DNA from: Sutterella sp.
GTDB taxonomy: Bacteria; Pseudomonadota; Gammaproteobacteria; Burkholderiales; Burkholderiaceae_F
Assembly: GCA_020025965.1 (NCBI GenBank)
Contig: JAHHRG010000046.1
Span: forward strand, 1-16,902
Reading direction: 5' to 3'
DNA length: 16,902 nt
The notes under the pieces are model-generated. The model made no database searches, was not told the origin of the DNA, and saw nothing but the letters and a program-made list of their open reading frames with translations. How positions within the stretch are numbered: position 1 is the stretch's first letter; every line of letters begins with the position of its first letter. The position numbers were made by a program, and so were the translations under genes. Positions 1 to 7,366 of this stretch are shown here, piece after piece.

Positions 1-49
1 CTCATACCGCCGGCTTCACGGAAGGGGCGATATGAGTTTCGGGGAGGAC

Positions 50-74
50 GGCGTGGAAAAAATAATTCCACGCC
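50..74. other. 9-bp perfect hairpin downstream of the small unknown gene
   Basis: GGCGTGGAA (50-58) pairs exactly with TTCCACGCC (66-74) around an AT-rich 7-base loop. No T-run follows on either strand, so it is not a textbook intrinsic terminator. It lies just past the stop of the minus-strand gene at 105-416 and could protect its mRNA 3' end or terminate weakly. The rest of bases 1-104 shows nothing I can assign. Confidence 0.4.
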
Positions 75-96
75 TCCCACTCGATTCAGAAAACCT

Positions 97-119
97 AAAA
101 AAGCTTATTCGGCTTTTTT
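97..119 (-). terminator. Weak terminator-like hairpin overlapping the stop codon of the small gene
   Basis: AAAAAAGC (97-104) and GCTTTTTT (112-119) form an A/T-rich stem whose loop contains the TAA stop of the minus-strand gene. Read on the minus strand it ends in six T. The stem is weak, with only two G:C pairs, so the call is tentative. Confidence 0.35.
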
Positions 120-416
120 CTCTTCTGTGGGAGCGCTGGCTTCGGTACGGTTGACCGTCACCTGGTCGAGCTGGTAACCGGCCAAGTTGCGGATCATGTA
201 GCCGCGCAATTTCGAAGGATTCGGTGTCCAGACCGTGTCAGTCTTGGCGAGAAAGAGATTCACAAAGTTCTGGACTTCAGGAGGAACGACGCCTGGCTTT
301 TCCGTGATGAAGATTTCATCATGGTGGGCACCGCCCAAGAAAATACGGAGGCGAACGCCGGGATAAGTCTGCGGCTCGGCCTGCTGTTCGACAGGCTTTT
401 CGGCTTTATTAGTCAT
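105..416 (-). CDS. Small conserved-looking protein of unknown function (103 aa)
   Basis: I do not recognise the family. The 103-residue product has a charged, low-complexity N-terminus (about residues 1-17, rich in K/E/Q) and C-terminus (about 91-103, ending TEEKKAE). Between them, about residues 18-88, is a compact core with alternating hydrophobic positions (GVRLRIFLGG, VQNFVNLFL, LRGYMIRNLAGY). There is no signal peptide, membrane segment or cysteine, so it is probably cytoplasmic. The ATG at 416 is preceded by an AAGGG ribosome-binding site about 8 bases upstream on the minus strand. It stands alone: the next gene upstream on the strand is a pseudogene ending near 603, with a palindrome (540-557) in between. 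The internal order and the ribosome-binding site make it a likely real gene. Confidence 0.7.
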   Translation of the reverse strand: MTNKAEKPVEQQAEPQTYPGVRLRIFLGGAHHDEIFITEKPGVVPPEVQNFVNLFLAKTDTVWTPNPSKLRGYMIRNLAGYQLDQVTVNRTEASAPTEEKKAE

Positions 417-539
417 TGGAATGGCCCTTTTTTCAAAGTGTCAAAAAAGATAGATGGCTAAACTCTAGCAGTCGTTTTCATAATATGCAAAATTTCTAAG
501 GGTAAAACCTATATGGAAAATTGGATTTATTAGAGAAAC

Positions 540-557
540 AAAAAGTGTACACTTTTT
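540..557. promoter_or_regulatory. Perfect 18-bp palindrome, possible operator
   Basis: AAAAAGTGTACACTTTTT is a perfect uninterrupted palindrome lying about 125 bases upstream of the minus-strand small gene. With no loop it is better suited to a dimeric DNA-binding protein than to a transcription terminator. Bases 417-602 around it are otherwise AT-rich and hold no gene; they presumably contain the promoter of the small gene. No promoter boxes were clear enough to place. Confidence 0.35.
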
Positions 558-602
558 TCGAAGAGTGCGCTTTTTAGCAAGGAACTAGGGCTAAGCTGTG
601 GT

Positions 603-1948
603 TTAGCCTGCGATAAAAGGCCACAAAATCACGAGTGCCAACTGCCCTGACAGAATACGAAGGAACATCGCGAGCGGATAGACCGTTGAATAGGCGACGA
701 TTGCCGAATTGTTTTCCGACAAGGTTGAGCCGTAAGCGTGGACCGGTGCGTCGGTTGTGGTACCCGCAATGAAACCTACGATCAAGTGGTAGTTGACTTT
801 GAAGGTGATGCAAGCGAGGGCACCGACAGCTAGCGAAGGAATGACAGTGACGAGAAGGCCGAGCGCGACAAAAAGCGAGCTGTTAGTTTGCGTCATGGCA
901 TTCATAAAACCGCTTCCGGCAACAAGACTAACGGAAGCAAGGAATGGACTGATCCTCATTTCTCGCATCATCAGATTGGCTGACGGTGTCGTGAAGGTAC
1001 CGAGCTTCAGAGTTGAACCGAAGCGACTGAGGAGAATGGCGACGATCAAGGGACCGCCGGCGAGTCCCAACTTTAAGGGCACTGGGAGACCGGGGACCGC
1101 GAGTGGAATACTGTCTACGAAAATCCCGACGCAAAGACCGATAAAGATTGTGAGAATGTTCGGATGGTCGAGCTTTTTCAGCTGGTTGCTTTCAAGTCGA
1201 GACACGGCAATATCGGGGCCTATGCAGTAGATCAGGTCGCTTACCTGCAGATGGAGGTTTGCAGACAGGAAAAGTGTCATATCGGCACGGAAGATGTGGG
1301 TAATGTTAATTCCATCCACGCGATTGATGTCGTCGCGTTCGCGTCCGAAGAAGGCGACGATAGCGTTTTTCACGCTCGGTTCACACACAATGCGACGCAG
1401 TCACCCGTTACGAGAATCCTCTGACTCTGATGGTTCGACAAAATTCGCGAAGCAATGAAGCTGCGCTCAATAAAGGAACGAACTGCATCAATTGTACGGC
1501 TGTTGAGGGCCTAGTTTGTTTCTTCAATATGGAAAATCTTGCGGAGAAAATGACGCAGAGAATCATTACAATCACGCCAAAGGGATAGGCGCAGGCGTAA
1601 CCCACGGTAACAAATAATCCCAGTACCACCTGTAAAATTGTTAGGAGGTCTAAGACTAGCTCGCCGCTTTTAAAGGAAGAGAAGAAGGAAGGCCCCACTT
1701 GTAGGCCGATGAAAAGGACGAAAAGCACCTGATCGGAGTCTCTTAGAAAATATAGAACGGCGTCGTTCACGGTAAAGCTGAAATGCCTGGCCGCCAAGGC
1801 CACGAAGAGCACGAAAGGTGACGCCTAACGATATACCGAAGACTTTGATGCGTCCCAACAGCGTCCCGAGAGCAATCACAACCGAGTAGACGAAAATAAT
1901 GTGCGGAACGCTCGTAACGTCCGTCAATAATGAAGTAAACCAGTCCAT
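603..1948 (-). pseudogene. Decayed copy of the AspT/YidE-type exchanger
   Basis: This is a degenerate duplicate of the intact exchanger at 2161-3840, with very similar DNA over long stretches (for example 1000-1165 against 2560-2725). It starts at ATG 1948 (MDWFTSLLTDVTSVPHIIFV) and ends at 603 (LVILWPFIAG). Several lesions are visible. A one-base insertion near 1825 shifts GVTFVLFVALAA out of frame. A deletion joins LFVTV to YACAYP, losing about 48 residues including the GAVTNTPGLGA transport motif. Another loses most of the linker before the first RCK_C domain. A TAG stop at 1511-1513 replaces a Gln codon. A one-base deletion near 1396 falls in GDCVRIVCEP. About 31 residues of the second RCK_C domain are gone. 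The product cannot be functional. The C-terminal membrane half (603-1388) remains open and most similar to the intact copy. Confidence 0.92.
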
Positions 1949-2100
1949 AGATGCCGTGGGGAGGAAAATTGGAATCGGAAAACAAACAATACTGAAGCTA
2001 GTTTAGAACGAAACGGTGAGAAAAACTATTGGCGCAAACAACTAGAACACGATGATTTGTCGGTTGTTTCTGCGATTGAGCTTTGTGTCGTCGGGTGCGC
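1949..2100. other. Intergenic stretch upstream of the pseudogene
   Basis: Nothing is recognised apart from what must once have been the pseudogene's 5' region. There is no obvious Shine-Dalgarno sequence before its ATG at 1948 and no clear similarity to the region upstream of the intact copy. This suggests that the duplication, or what is left of it, covers mainly the coding part. Confidence 0.4.
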
Positions 2101-2138
2101 AAAGAAAACGAGGCTCCCGGCGATAACCGGAAGCCTCG
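2101..2138 (-). terminator. Intrinsic terminator of the AspT-type exchanger gene
   Basis: On the minus strand CGAGGCTTCCGG and CCGGGAGCCTCG pair across a short loop (2109-2138, one mismatch). They are followed by TTTTCTTT (2108-2101). It lies 23 bases past the exchanger's stop codon and separates it from the pseudogene. Confidence 0.85.
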
Positions 2139-2160
2139 AAAAGCGATGAAAGAACAGGCC

Positions 2161-3840
2161 TTATGAAATAAACGGCCAGAGAATCACCAAAATAAGCTGT
2201 CCCGTCAGAATGCGAAGGAACATTGCGAGCGGGTAAACGGTCGAATAGGCGACCGCCGACGAATTGCGCTCGGAGAGTGTGCCAGCATAAGCCAAGGCGG
2301 GAGGATCGGTAGTGGCACCCGCCATCAACCCCACGATCGAGTGGTAGTTGATATTGAAAATCTTGCGGGCAATGATGCCGACGACCAAAAGCGGGATGAC
2401 GGTGACAAGGAAACCCAAGACCACGTAAAGCGGACCGTTACCCTGCGTCATTGCATTCACGAAGCCGTTCCCAGCGGCCAAACCGACGGAGGCCAAAAAG
2501 AGCGAGATGCCCATTTCGCGCATCATCATGTTGGCTGACGGGGTCGTGAAAGTCACGAGTTTAAAGTTGGAGCCGAATTGACCGAGGAAAATGGCAACGA
2601 TCAAAGGACCGCCGGCGAGTCCCAGCTTTAAGGGCACCGGGAGACCGGGGACGGCGAGCGGAATACTGCCGACGAAAATCCCGACGCAAAGACCGATAAA
2701 GATCGTGAGAATGTTCGGATGGTCGAGCTTTTTGACCTGATTGCCGAGCGCATTTTCCATACGGGCAATGGCTGTTTCCGGACCCACGCAATAGACTTGG
2801 TCGCCCACCTGCAGATGTAGCTTTGAGGAAGGAAAAAGCGTCATCCCGGCACGGAACACTCGCGTAATGTTGACGCCGTCAACACGGTTGAGGTCGAGAT
2901 CCTTGACGCGCATGCCGTTAACGGATTCGCGCGTCACCATCAGCGTACGTGATACCAAGGGCGATTTTTCTTCCGCTAAGTCAATGTCGGAACGTTCGCG
3001 TCCGAAGAAGGCGACGACCGCTTCTTTGACTTCCGGCTCGCACACAATGCGTACGCAGTCGCCAGTCGCCAGAATCGTTTTCCCATTGGGGCTTGAAATC
3101 TGGTGATTCGACAAAATTCGAGACGCGATAAAACTACGCCCGATAAAGGAGCGTACCGCATCAATCGTGCGACCGTTCAGAGCCTGATTGGTTACTTCCA
3201 CATGGAAATAAATCGGTTCCTGATGGTGCGCGCGTTCTTCATCGTCCCAAGCCTTGTCTTCTTCGGACAAGCGAATCCTAAAGAAAATTCGAATCAGGAT
3301 GGCGGAGCCGATCGTGCCGATGACTCCCAAGGGATATGCACAAGCGTAAGCAACCGCAATGTTTTCACCAGTGTAGGACAAAAGATCCAAAGCTTCTTGC
3401 GTGGCACCCAACCCTGGCGTGTTTGTGACGGCACCGTAGTGAACGCCCAAGATCTGCGGGAGTGAGACGGAATCCGAAAACGCAAAGTAAAGTGCAACGG
3501 TCACAAGAATCCCTAAAGCCACCTGCAAAATGGTGAGGAGATTCAAAATAAGCCCGCCGCTTTTAAAGGAGGAGAAAAAGGAGGGGCCGACCTGCAGACC
3601 GATAAAGAAGACGAAAAGCGTGAGCCCGAAGTCTCTCAAAAAATAGAGGATCGGTGTTGAGACCGTGAATCCGAGGTGGCCGGCGGCCAATGCAACGAAG
3701 AGAACGAAAGTAACGCCCAATGACACCCCGAATATTTTGATTCTTCCCAAGAGAGTACCAATGGCAATCACTATGGAGTAAACCAAAATAATGTGAGGCA
3801 CGGACGCGGTATCTGTAAAAAGTGACAGGAGCCAGTTCAT
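2161..3840 (-). CDS. AspT/YidE/YbjL-type membrane exchanger with two RCK_C domains (559 aa)
   Basis: This is a full-length member of the aspartate:alanine exchanger family (AspT, YidE and YbjL are about 540-560 aa). The order is: N-terminal membrane half (about residues 12-190); a soluble middle with two TrkA-C/RCK_C domains (about 208-285 and 297-368); and a C-terminal membrane half (about 376-558). Each membrane half carries the family's re-entrant-type motif: GAVTNTPGLGATQEAL (136-151) and GATTDPPALAYAGTL near the C-terminus. AspT exchanges aspartate for alanine to generate proton motive force. For this protein the substrate is unknown, though an amino or dicarboxylic acid would fit the neighbouring fumarate-related genes. 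The ATG at 3840 matches the start of the family and of the pseudogene copy, but the ribosome-binding site is weak. It is a single-gene unit with its own terminator. Confidence 0.88.
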   Translation of the reverse strand: MNWLLSLFTDTASVPHIILVYSIVIAIGTLLGRIKIFGVSLGVTFVLFVALAAGHLGFTVSTPILYFLRDFGLTLFVFFIGLQVGPSFFSSFKSGGLILNLLTILQVALGILVTVALYFAFSDSVSLPQILGVHYGAVTNTPGLGATQEALDLLSYTGENIAVAYACAYPLGVIGTIGSAILIRIFFRIRLSEEDKAWDDEERAHHQEPIYFHVEVTNQALNGRTIDAVRSFIGRSFIASRILSNHQISSPNGKTILATGDCVRIVCEPEVKEAVVAFFGRERSDIDLAEEKSPLVSRTLMVTRESVNGMRVKDLDLNRVDGVNITRVFRAGMTLFPSSKLHLQVGDQVYCVGPETAIARMENALGNQVKKLDHPNILTIFIGLCVGIFVGSIPLAVPGLPVPLKLGLAGGPLIVAIFLGQFGSNFKLVTFTTPSANMMMREMGISLFLASVGLAAGNGFVNAMTQGNGPLYVVLGFLVTVIPLLVVGIIARKIFNINYHSIVGLMAGATTDPPALAYAGTLSERNSSAVAYSTVYPLAMFLRILTGQLILVILWPFIS

Positions 3841-4044
3841 GGCGAATTACAAATCCGTGTTCGAGTCGAACAATAATAGAAAAAAACAACCAGGATGGTC
3901 GAAAGGAAATAAAGTTATTAATGATACTCATAAAAAACCTACTGTCATTGGTAGAAACCCTGATGTTCAGGAAATAGCGCAAAATGTTTGATTTTTTGAG
4001 GTGTGAAAACGTGATCTTTACACATGGGTATTGCAAAAAAACAT
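3841..4044. other. Intergenic region expected to carry the exchanger promoter
   Basis: This is an AT-rich gap between the exchanger start (minus strand, 3840) and the AIM24-gene terminator (4045-4077). Because that terminator isolates the exchanger from the gene upstream, its promoter must lie here. I could not place -35/-10 boxes with acceptable spacing, and no small gene is visible. Confidence 0.4.
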
Positions 4045-4077
4045 GAAAAAAGCCGAGCATGACGTTTGCTCGGCTTC
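4045..4077 (-). terminator. Intrinsic terminator of the AIM24-family gene
   Basis: On the minus strand AAGCCGAGC and GCTCGGCTT (4050-4076) form a 9-bp stem followed by a run of six T (4051-4046). It lies about 25 bases beyond the stop codon at 4101. Confidence 0.88.
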
Positions 4078-4100
4078 TGAAAGAAGGGGAATTTGTTTGA

Positions 4101-4817
4101 TTATTCGTTAGCGGGCGCTTTGATGAAATTGCCGTTCTGGAGAATCCATTCTATAAAGCCGCCCTTATTGCGAGAGCAAACGAGGATACGGCCCGTTCCG
4201 CGGAAACGAAGGACAATGCATTCGCCCGTTGTCTGGGAATTGACGAGTTTACCCAAAAGTCCCGTGCGTCCGGTGTTCAGCGACAGCTCGTAGTCAAGCG
4301 ACGCATCCCAAGCGACGAGATGACCGTTGTCAACAAAAACGGGTTTTTCGGGTGTCACTTCGATTTCGCGCAAAGAGCCGAAGCCCGAGACCGCGATCTG
4401 ACCTTCGCCTTCGGTACCCATCACAAAAAAGCCGCCCGAGTCGCCGAGGATGGCGCGGCCGATACCCTGTGATTTCGTCGCAAGCGTGACACTGGGCGTC
4501 GCAGCGAGGAAGCTCCCGTCGGCGAGCATATATTGGCGTTCGCCAACGTCCAAAAGACGCACGTCACCGGGAATATTCGGGGCCAAAAGGATCTGCCCCG
4601 GCCCTTTGTCGGCTTCGATATTTTGTTGGAAGAAGGTTTCGTCGTTCAGAAACTTGCGGGCCAGCGAACTCATAATCCCGCCTTTGACACGGCCTTTGAG
4701 TGCCAAGGTTGAGTCCATGGCTACCATGGCATTCGATTCGGCCAGGACTTTGTCGCCTTTGTCAAGAGAAACGCAAAGAAGCGGATCGATGCCGCCCGTA
4801 ATGTCAAAACGTACCAT
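4101..4817 (-). CDS. AIM24/TIGR00266-family protein (238 aa)
   Basis: The length and layout match the bacterial TIGR00266/AIM24 family. These are single-domain, glycine-rich beta proteins related to the yeast mitochondrial protein Aim24, whose biochemical role in bacteria is not established. Typical features seen are the early LAESNAMVAMDSTLALKGRVKGG stretch (residues about 25-47, with a small-residue-rich turn before a membrane-like or assembly segment), the central GQILLAPNIPGDVRLLDV block, and the late FVDNGHLVAWDASLDYEL and GECIVLRFRGTGRILVCSRN blocks. There is no signal peptide or long hydrophobic helix, so it is probably cytoplasmic. The start at 4817 has AAAGGA 6-7 bases upstream. It is transcribed alone, flanked by terminators on both sides, and has no visible link to its transporter neighbours. 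Confidence 0.85.
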   Translation of the reverse strand: MVRFDITGGIDPLLCVSLDKGDKVLAESNAMVAMDSTLALKGRVKGGIMSSLARKFLNDETFFQQNIEADKGPGQILLAPNIPGDVRLLDVGERQYMLADGSFLAATPSVTLATKSQGIGRAILGDSGGFFVMGTEGEGQIAVSGFGSLREIEVTPEKPVFVDNGHLVAWDASLDYELSLNTGRTGLLGKLVNSQTTGECIVLRFRGTGRILVCSRNKGGFIEWILQNGNFIKAPANE

Positions 4818-4870
4818 GGATGGTCCTTTGGAAAAGAAATGATTTTTCTATTATATAGACGGCTTTGACT

Positions 4871-4912
4871 TCTAAAGAAAGAGGCGCTTTCGGTTGCCCC
4901 GAAAACGCCTCT
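4871..4912 (-). terminator. Intrinsic terminator of the first Dcu-type carrier gene
   Basis: On the minus strand GAGGCG pairs with CGCCTC (4906-4911 with 4881-4886), and an inner CCGAAA/TTTCGG adds to the stem. A TTTCTTT tract follows (4880-4874). It lies about 22 bases past the stop of the carrier at 4934. Confidence 0.85.
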
Positions 4913-4933
4913 CAAAAGGACAGGTGTGCGGTT

Positions 4934-6250
4934 TTAGAAGATTGCCTTGGCAATGCCCCAACCGACGAGGATGGCGGTCACAATAAAGACCAGACCCGGA
5001 CGCAAATAGGAGTGGTTGAAGACCAAGGAACCGAGATGTGTCGTGCCGGTACGGTCAAAAGCCGTGCAACCGATCTGAGCACCGCCCGGAATCACGAAGT
5101 CACCGTAGCAGCAGGCCCAGGTGCCGACCAAGAATTCGGGTGTCAAACCGCACTGAAGGCCGAGCGGAATCATGATCATCGTACAAATCGTCGGAGAGAA
5201 GACGACGGACGACAGGGCAAAAGCGGCAAGGCAGAAGAGATAGGGATGTGCGGCCACCAGGGCCGACAACGCGGGCTGAATGATGTTCTCATGCTCGTGC
5301 ATGAAGGTTCCCGTCAGCCAGGCGATCCCGAAGACGCCCACAACGCCGATAAAACCCGCGCGGAAAATGGCACCGTCCGCGAACTTATAGTTGGGTACAC
5401 GGCAGCAGAGGATGATTAAAAAGCCCGTCCCCAACATCACCATCTGAATCAGATGCGGAATGTTGAAGGATTTCGTCGCATCCAAGAGCGGATGAGCACC
5501 CGGATAGGAGCCCAAGGCAATGGCGAGGAAGATTCCGAGGAAGAAAATCAAGAGGGCACGTTTGGCGTAGGGCTTCGGACGGAAGGCCTTCGCACGCGGG
5601 TTCGCAAGCCACATGAATTCACCCGTTTCAAGACGGCGCTTGAATTCAGGATCGTCTTCCAATTCGGTACCGCGCCAGTAGACGGAAAGAGCGGCGGCCA
5701 AAACGGCGACAAAGTAGGTGGGCACCGTGACGGCCAAAATCTTCCAATAGGCAACGTCATAGGCAGACATGATGCCGATCATCGCAGCCATGGCGGCTGA
5801 CATGGGCGAAGCCATGACGCCGATCCCGGCGGAAATAACGGCAGCCGACAAAGCGCGTTCCGGACGAACTTTCACCGACGTAGCGACTTCGGCCACCACC
5901 GGATAGATGGCAAAGGCGACATAGGCGGTACTGACCAACATCACAAAGAACGAACAGACGAGAGGTCCCGTGATCGTAATGGCTTGCGGCCATCGGCGAA
6001 GCATGCGTTCGGCCCAGTGTACCAAGAGATCCAGCCCGCCCGAGCCCTGCAGAATCGACACGCAGGCAATGACAGCCGCAATAATCAACAGTACGGGAAT
6101 GGGCGGAACGCCCGGCGTTACGCCGAAGACGAGCGCAAGAATACAGACGCCGAAACCGCCTGCAGCGCCGAGACCGACACCGCCCAAGCGGCCGCCGACG
6201 GCAATACAGAGGAAGACGACCAGAGCTTCAAGCCAAAACACGAGGTCCAT
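4934..6250 (-). CDS. DcuA/DcuB-family anaerobic C4-dicarboxylate carrier (438 aa)
   Basis: This integral inner-membrane carrier is related to E. coli DcuA/DcuB, which exchange fumarate, malate or aspartate for succinate during anaerobic growth. The length fits (DcuA is 433 aa). Visible family signatures are GGRLGGVGLGAAGGFGV near the N-terminus (residues about 19-35), ILQGSGGLDLLVHWAERMLRR (about 66-86), the conserved ASPMSAAMAAM segment, the cytoplasmic linker ELEDDPEFKRRLETG, and the C-terminal FDRTGTTHLGS-FNHSYLRPG block. About ten or more hydrophobic segments span the chain. It is a close paralogue of the carrier at 8883-10223. It lies downstream of the GntR-type regulator on the same strand with a 142-base gap. 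That gap contains a palindrome (6266-6277) also found before the divergent lyase gene. Ribosome-binding signal is weak (GGACA about 8 bases upstream). Confidence 0.92.
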   Translation of the reverse strand: MDLVFWLEALVVFLCIAVGGRLGGVGLGAAGGFGVCILALVFGVTPGVPPIPVLLIIAAVIACVSILQGSGGLDLLVHWAERMLRRWPQAITITGPLVCSFFVMLVSTAYVAFAIYPVVAEVATSVKVRPERALSAAVISAGIGVMASPMSAAMAAMIGIMSAYDVAYWKILAVTVPTYFVAVLAAALSVYWRGTELEDDPEFKRRLETGEFMWLANPRAKAFRPKPYAKRALLIFFLGIFLAIALGSYPGAHPLLDATKSFNIPHLIQMVMLGTGFLIILCCRVPNYKFADGAIFRAGFIGVVGVFGIAWLTGTFMHEHENIIQPALSALVAAHPYLFCLAAFALSSVVFSPTICTMIMIPLGLQCGLTPEFLVGTWACCYGDFVIPGGAQIGCTAFDRTGTTHLGSLVFNHSYLRPGLVFIVTAILVGWGIAKAIF

Positions 6251-6265
6251 ATAAGTTGTCCGGTA

Positions 6266-6277
6266 ATTGTCGACAAT
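6266..6277. promoter_or_regulatory. Candidate GntR/FCD operator in front of the Dcu-type carrier
   Basis: ATTGTCGACAAT is a perfect 12-bp palindrome 16 bases upstream of the carrier's ATG (6250, minus strand). It fits the loose GT...AC form known for FCD-type GntR operators. It differs at one base from the ATTGTCGGCAAT palindrome at 7241-7252, on the other side of the regulator gene. At this position a bound repressor would block the promoter or early transcription. Binding is inferred. Confidence 0.55.
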
Positions 6278-6392
6278 AAGTCAATGCTAGCATCAAAAGC
6301 AGGGAAAGTTATGAGGAAAAAGACTCCAAATAAGATTCCGAAAAGCCTTCTCGCACTGCATTACTGAGTCAATCAGTGTTTTCCCTAACTGA

Positions 6393-7061
6393 CTAATGTT
6401 TAATGAGATAGGCGAGTTCGTCTCGCAACTGCGCATCAATGATGGCCTGCGCCCCTTCAACGTCATCCGCCTGGACGGCATCAAGGAGTTCGCGATCCGT
6501 TTCAAGCGCCGAGCTGAAGAAGGCGGCATTGAGTGTGTCACATTCTTCAAGAAGGCTGTGCCAGTGCTCAAGAGAGGCAAGCGCATAGGAAAGCAGAATA
6601 CGACTCCCGCAGGCTTCGCAAAGCTGACGATGGAATGTCGTATGCATTTTCAGCGCGGCTTCGTGCACTTCAAGACAGCTTTCAAACTGATTGAGCGTAG
6701 TGGTGAGCTGACCGAGAGCAACGGGCGTAATACGCATGACAGAAAGCTTCAGAACCTCGTTTTCAATGCTCGCGAGGGCTTCCAGGAATTCATGGATATC
6801 GAAGTTACTCACGGAAATCTGGGCGCAGATGTTGCGAGCCAAGAAGTCCGGCGTGACCTGAGAAAGTGTCATCCCGCGCTTCTGAGCACGGTCAACAACG
6901 CCCATCTGAGAGAGCTGATCAAGCACGCGGCGAATGCGGTAGCGCGAGACCTGAAAACGGTCCGCCAGCATCGTTTCGGTATCCATCTTCTCTCCCTGGC
7001 GAGCCTGTGAGAGCAAAAAGCGATGAATGTCGCGGAAAAGGTAGTCGTCGTCGGATGCCAT
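6393..7061 (-). CDS. GntR-family transcriptional regulator, FCD (FadR-like) type (222 aa)
   Basis: An N-terminal winged helix-turn-helix (residues about 5-65) includes the GntR-like MLADRFQVSRYRIRRVLDQLSQMGVVDRAQKRG stretch. A C-terminal all-helical FCD effector domain (about 85-215) includes HTTFHRQLCEACGSR at about 140-154. FCD regulators usually sense carboxylic acids, so a C4-dicarboxylate or the lyase substrate is a natural guess here. The metal-site histidines normally found late in the domain appear replaced (Asp189 and Gln211 where His is usual), so effector binding may not use a metal. It sits between the first Dcu carrier (same strand) and the divergent lyase gene, and palindromic candidate operators flank it. 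No strong Shine-Dalgarno sequence precedes the ATG at 7061, but this start gives the expected N-terminus. Confidence 0.88.
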   Translation of the reverse strand: MASDDDYLFRDIHRFLLSQARQGEKMDTETMLADRFQVSRYRIRRVLDQLSQMGVVDRAQKRGMTLSQVTPDFLARNICAQISVSNFDIHEFLEALASIENEVLKLSVMRITPVALGQLTTTLNQFESCLEVHEAALKMHTTFHRQLCEACGSRILLSYALASLEHWHSLLEECDTLNAAFFSSALETDRELLDAVQADDVEGAQAIIDAQLRDELAYLIKH

Positions 7062-7238
7062 GGATGTAAGGGAAAACGGTTTTTGAGTAACCAGTAGATG
7101 AGTGTTGAGACTCTACGCGTCACCTCATTGTAACGATTTGAAGCACAACTCGTTTTAGCGAGACGACGGAATCACGCATATATGTAAAGACGCCTCGAAA
7201 AGGTGACCAAAATCAAAAATATGGCGTTATTAATGAGT
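7062..7238. other. Divergent intergenic region, regulator side
   Basis: This half of the 305-base gap between the regulator (minus) and the lyase (plus) presumably holds the regulator's promoter. A TACAAT hexamer is present on the minus strand near 7130 but no good -35 box is at 17 bases from it. I see no small gene or RNA here. Confidence 0.35.
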
Positions 7239-7256
7239 ATATTGTCGGCAATATAT
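7239..7256. promoter_or_regulatory. Candidate GntR/FCD operator abutting the lyase promoter
   Basis: TATATTGTCGGCAATATA is a near-perfect 18-bp inverted repeat. Its core ATTGTCGGCAAT (7241-7252) matches the palindrome before the first Dcu carrier in 11 of 12 bases. It ends at the first base of the -35 hexamer of the lyase promoter, a position where a bound regulator could exclude or contact RNA polymerase. It also lies in the region shared with the divergent regulator gene, allowing autoregulation. Confidence 0.6.
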
Positions 7257-7284
7257 TGAAATGAGCGACATTAGACTCTATATT
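7256..7284 (+). promoter_or_regulatory. Sigma70-type promoter of the lyase-carrier operon
   Basis: TTGAAA (7256-7261) and TATATT (7279-7284) are separated by exactly 17 bases. This predicts a start near 7291 and a leader of roughly 75 bases before the lyase ATG at 7367. It is the best-formed promoter in the window. Confidence 0.6.
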
Positions 7285-7366
7285 TAGCATCAATAGATCG
7301 GGCACCGACCAAGTGTCCAAGCATATTTCTCTATTAGACCAAATCCCAGTTAAGGAGCCATATTAA

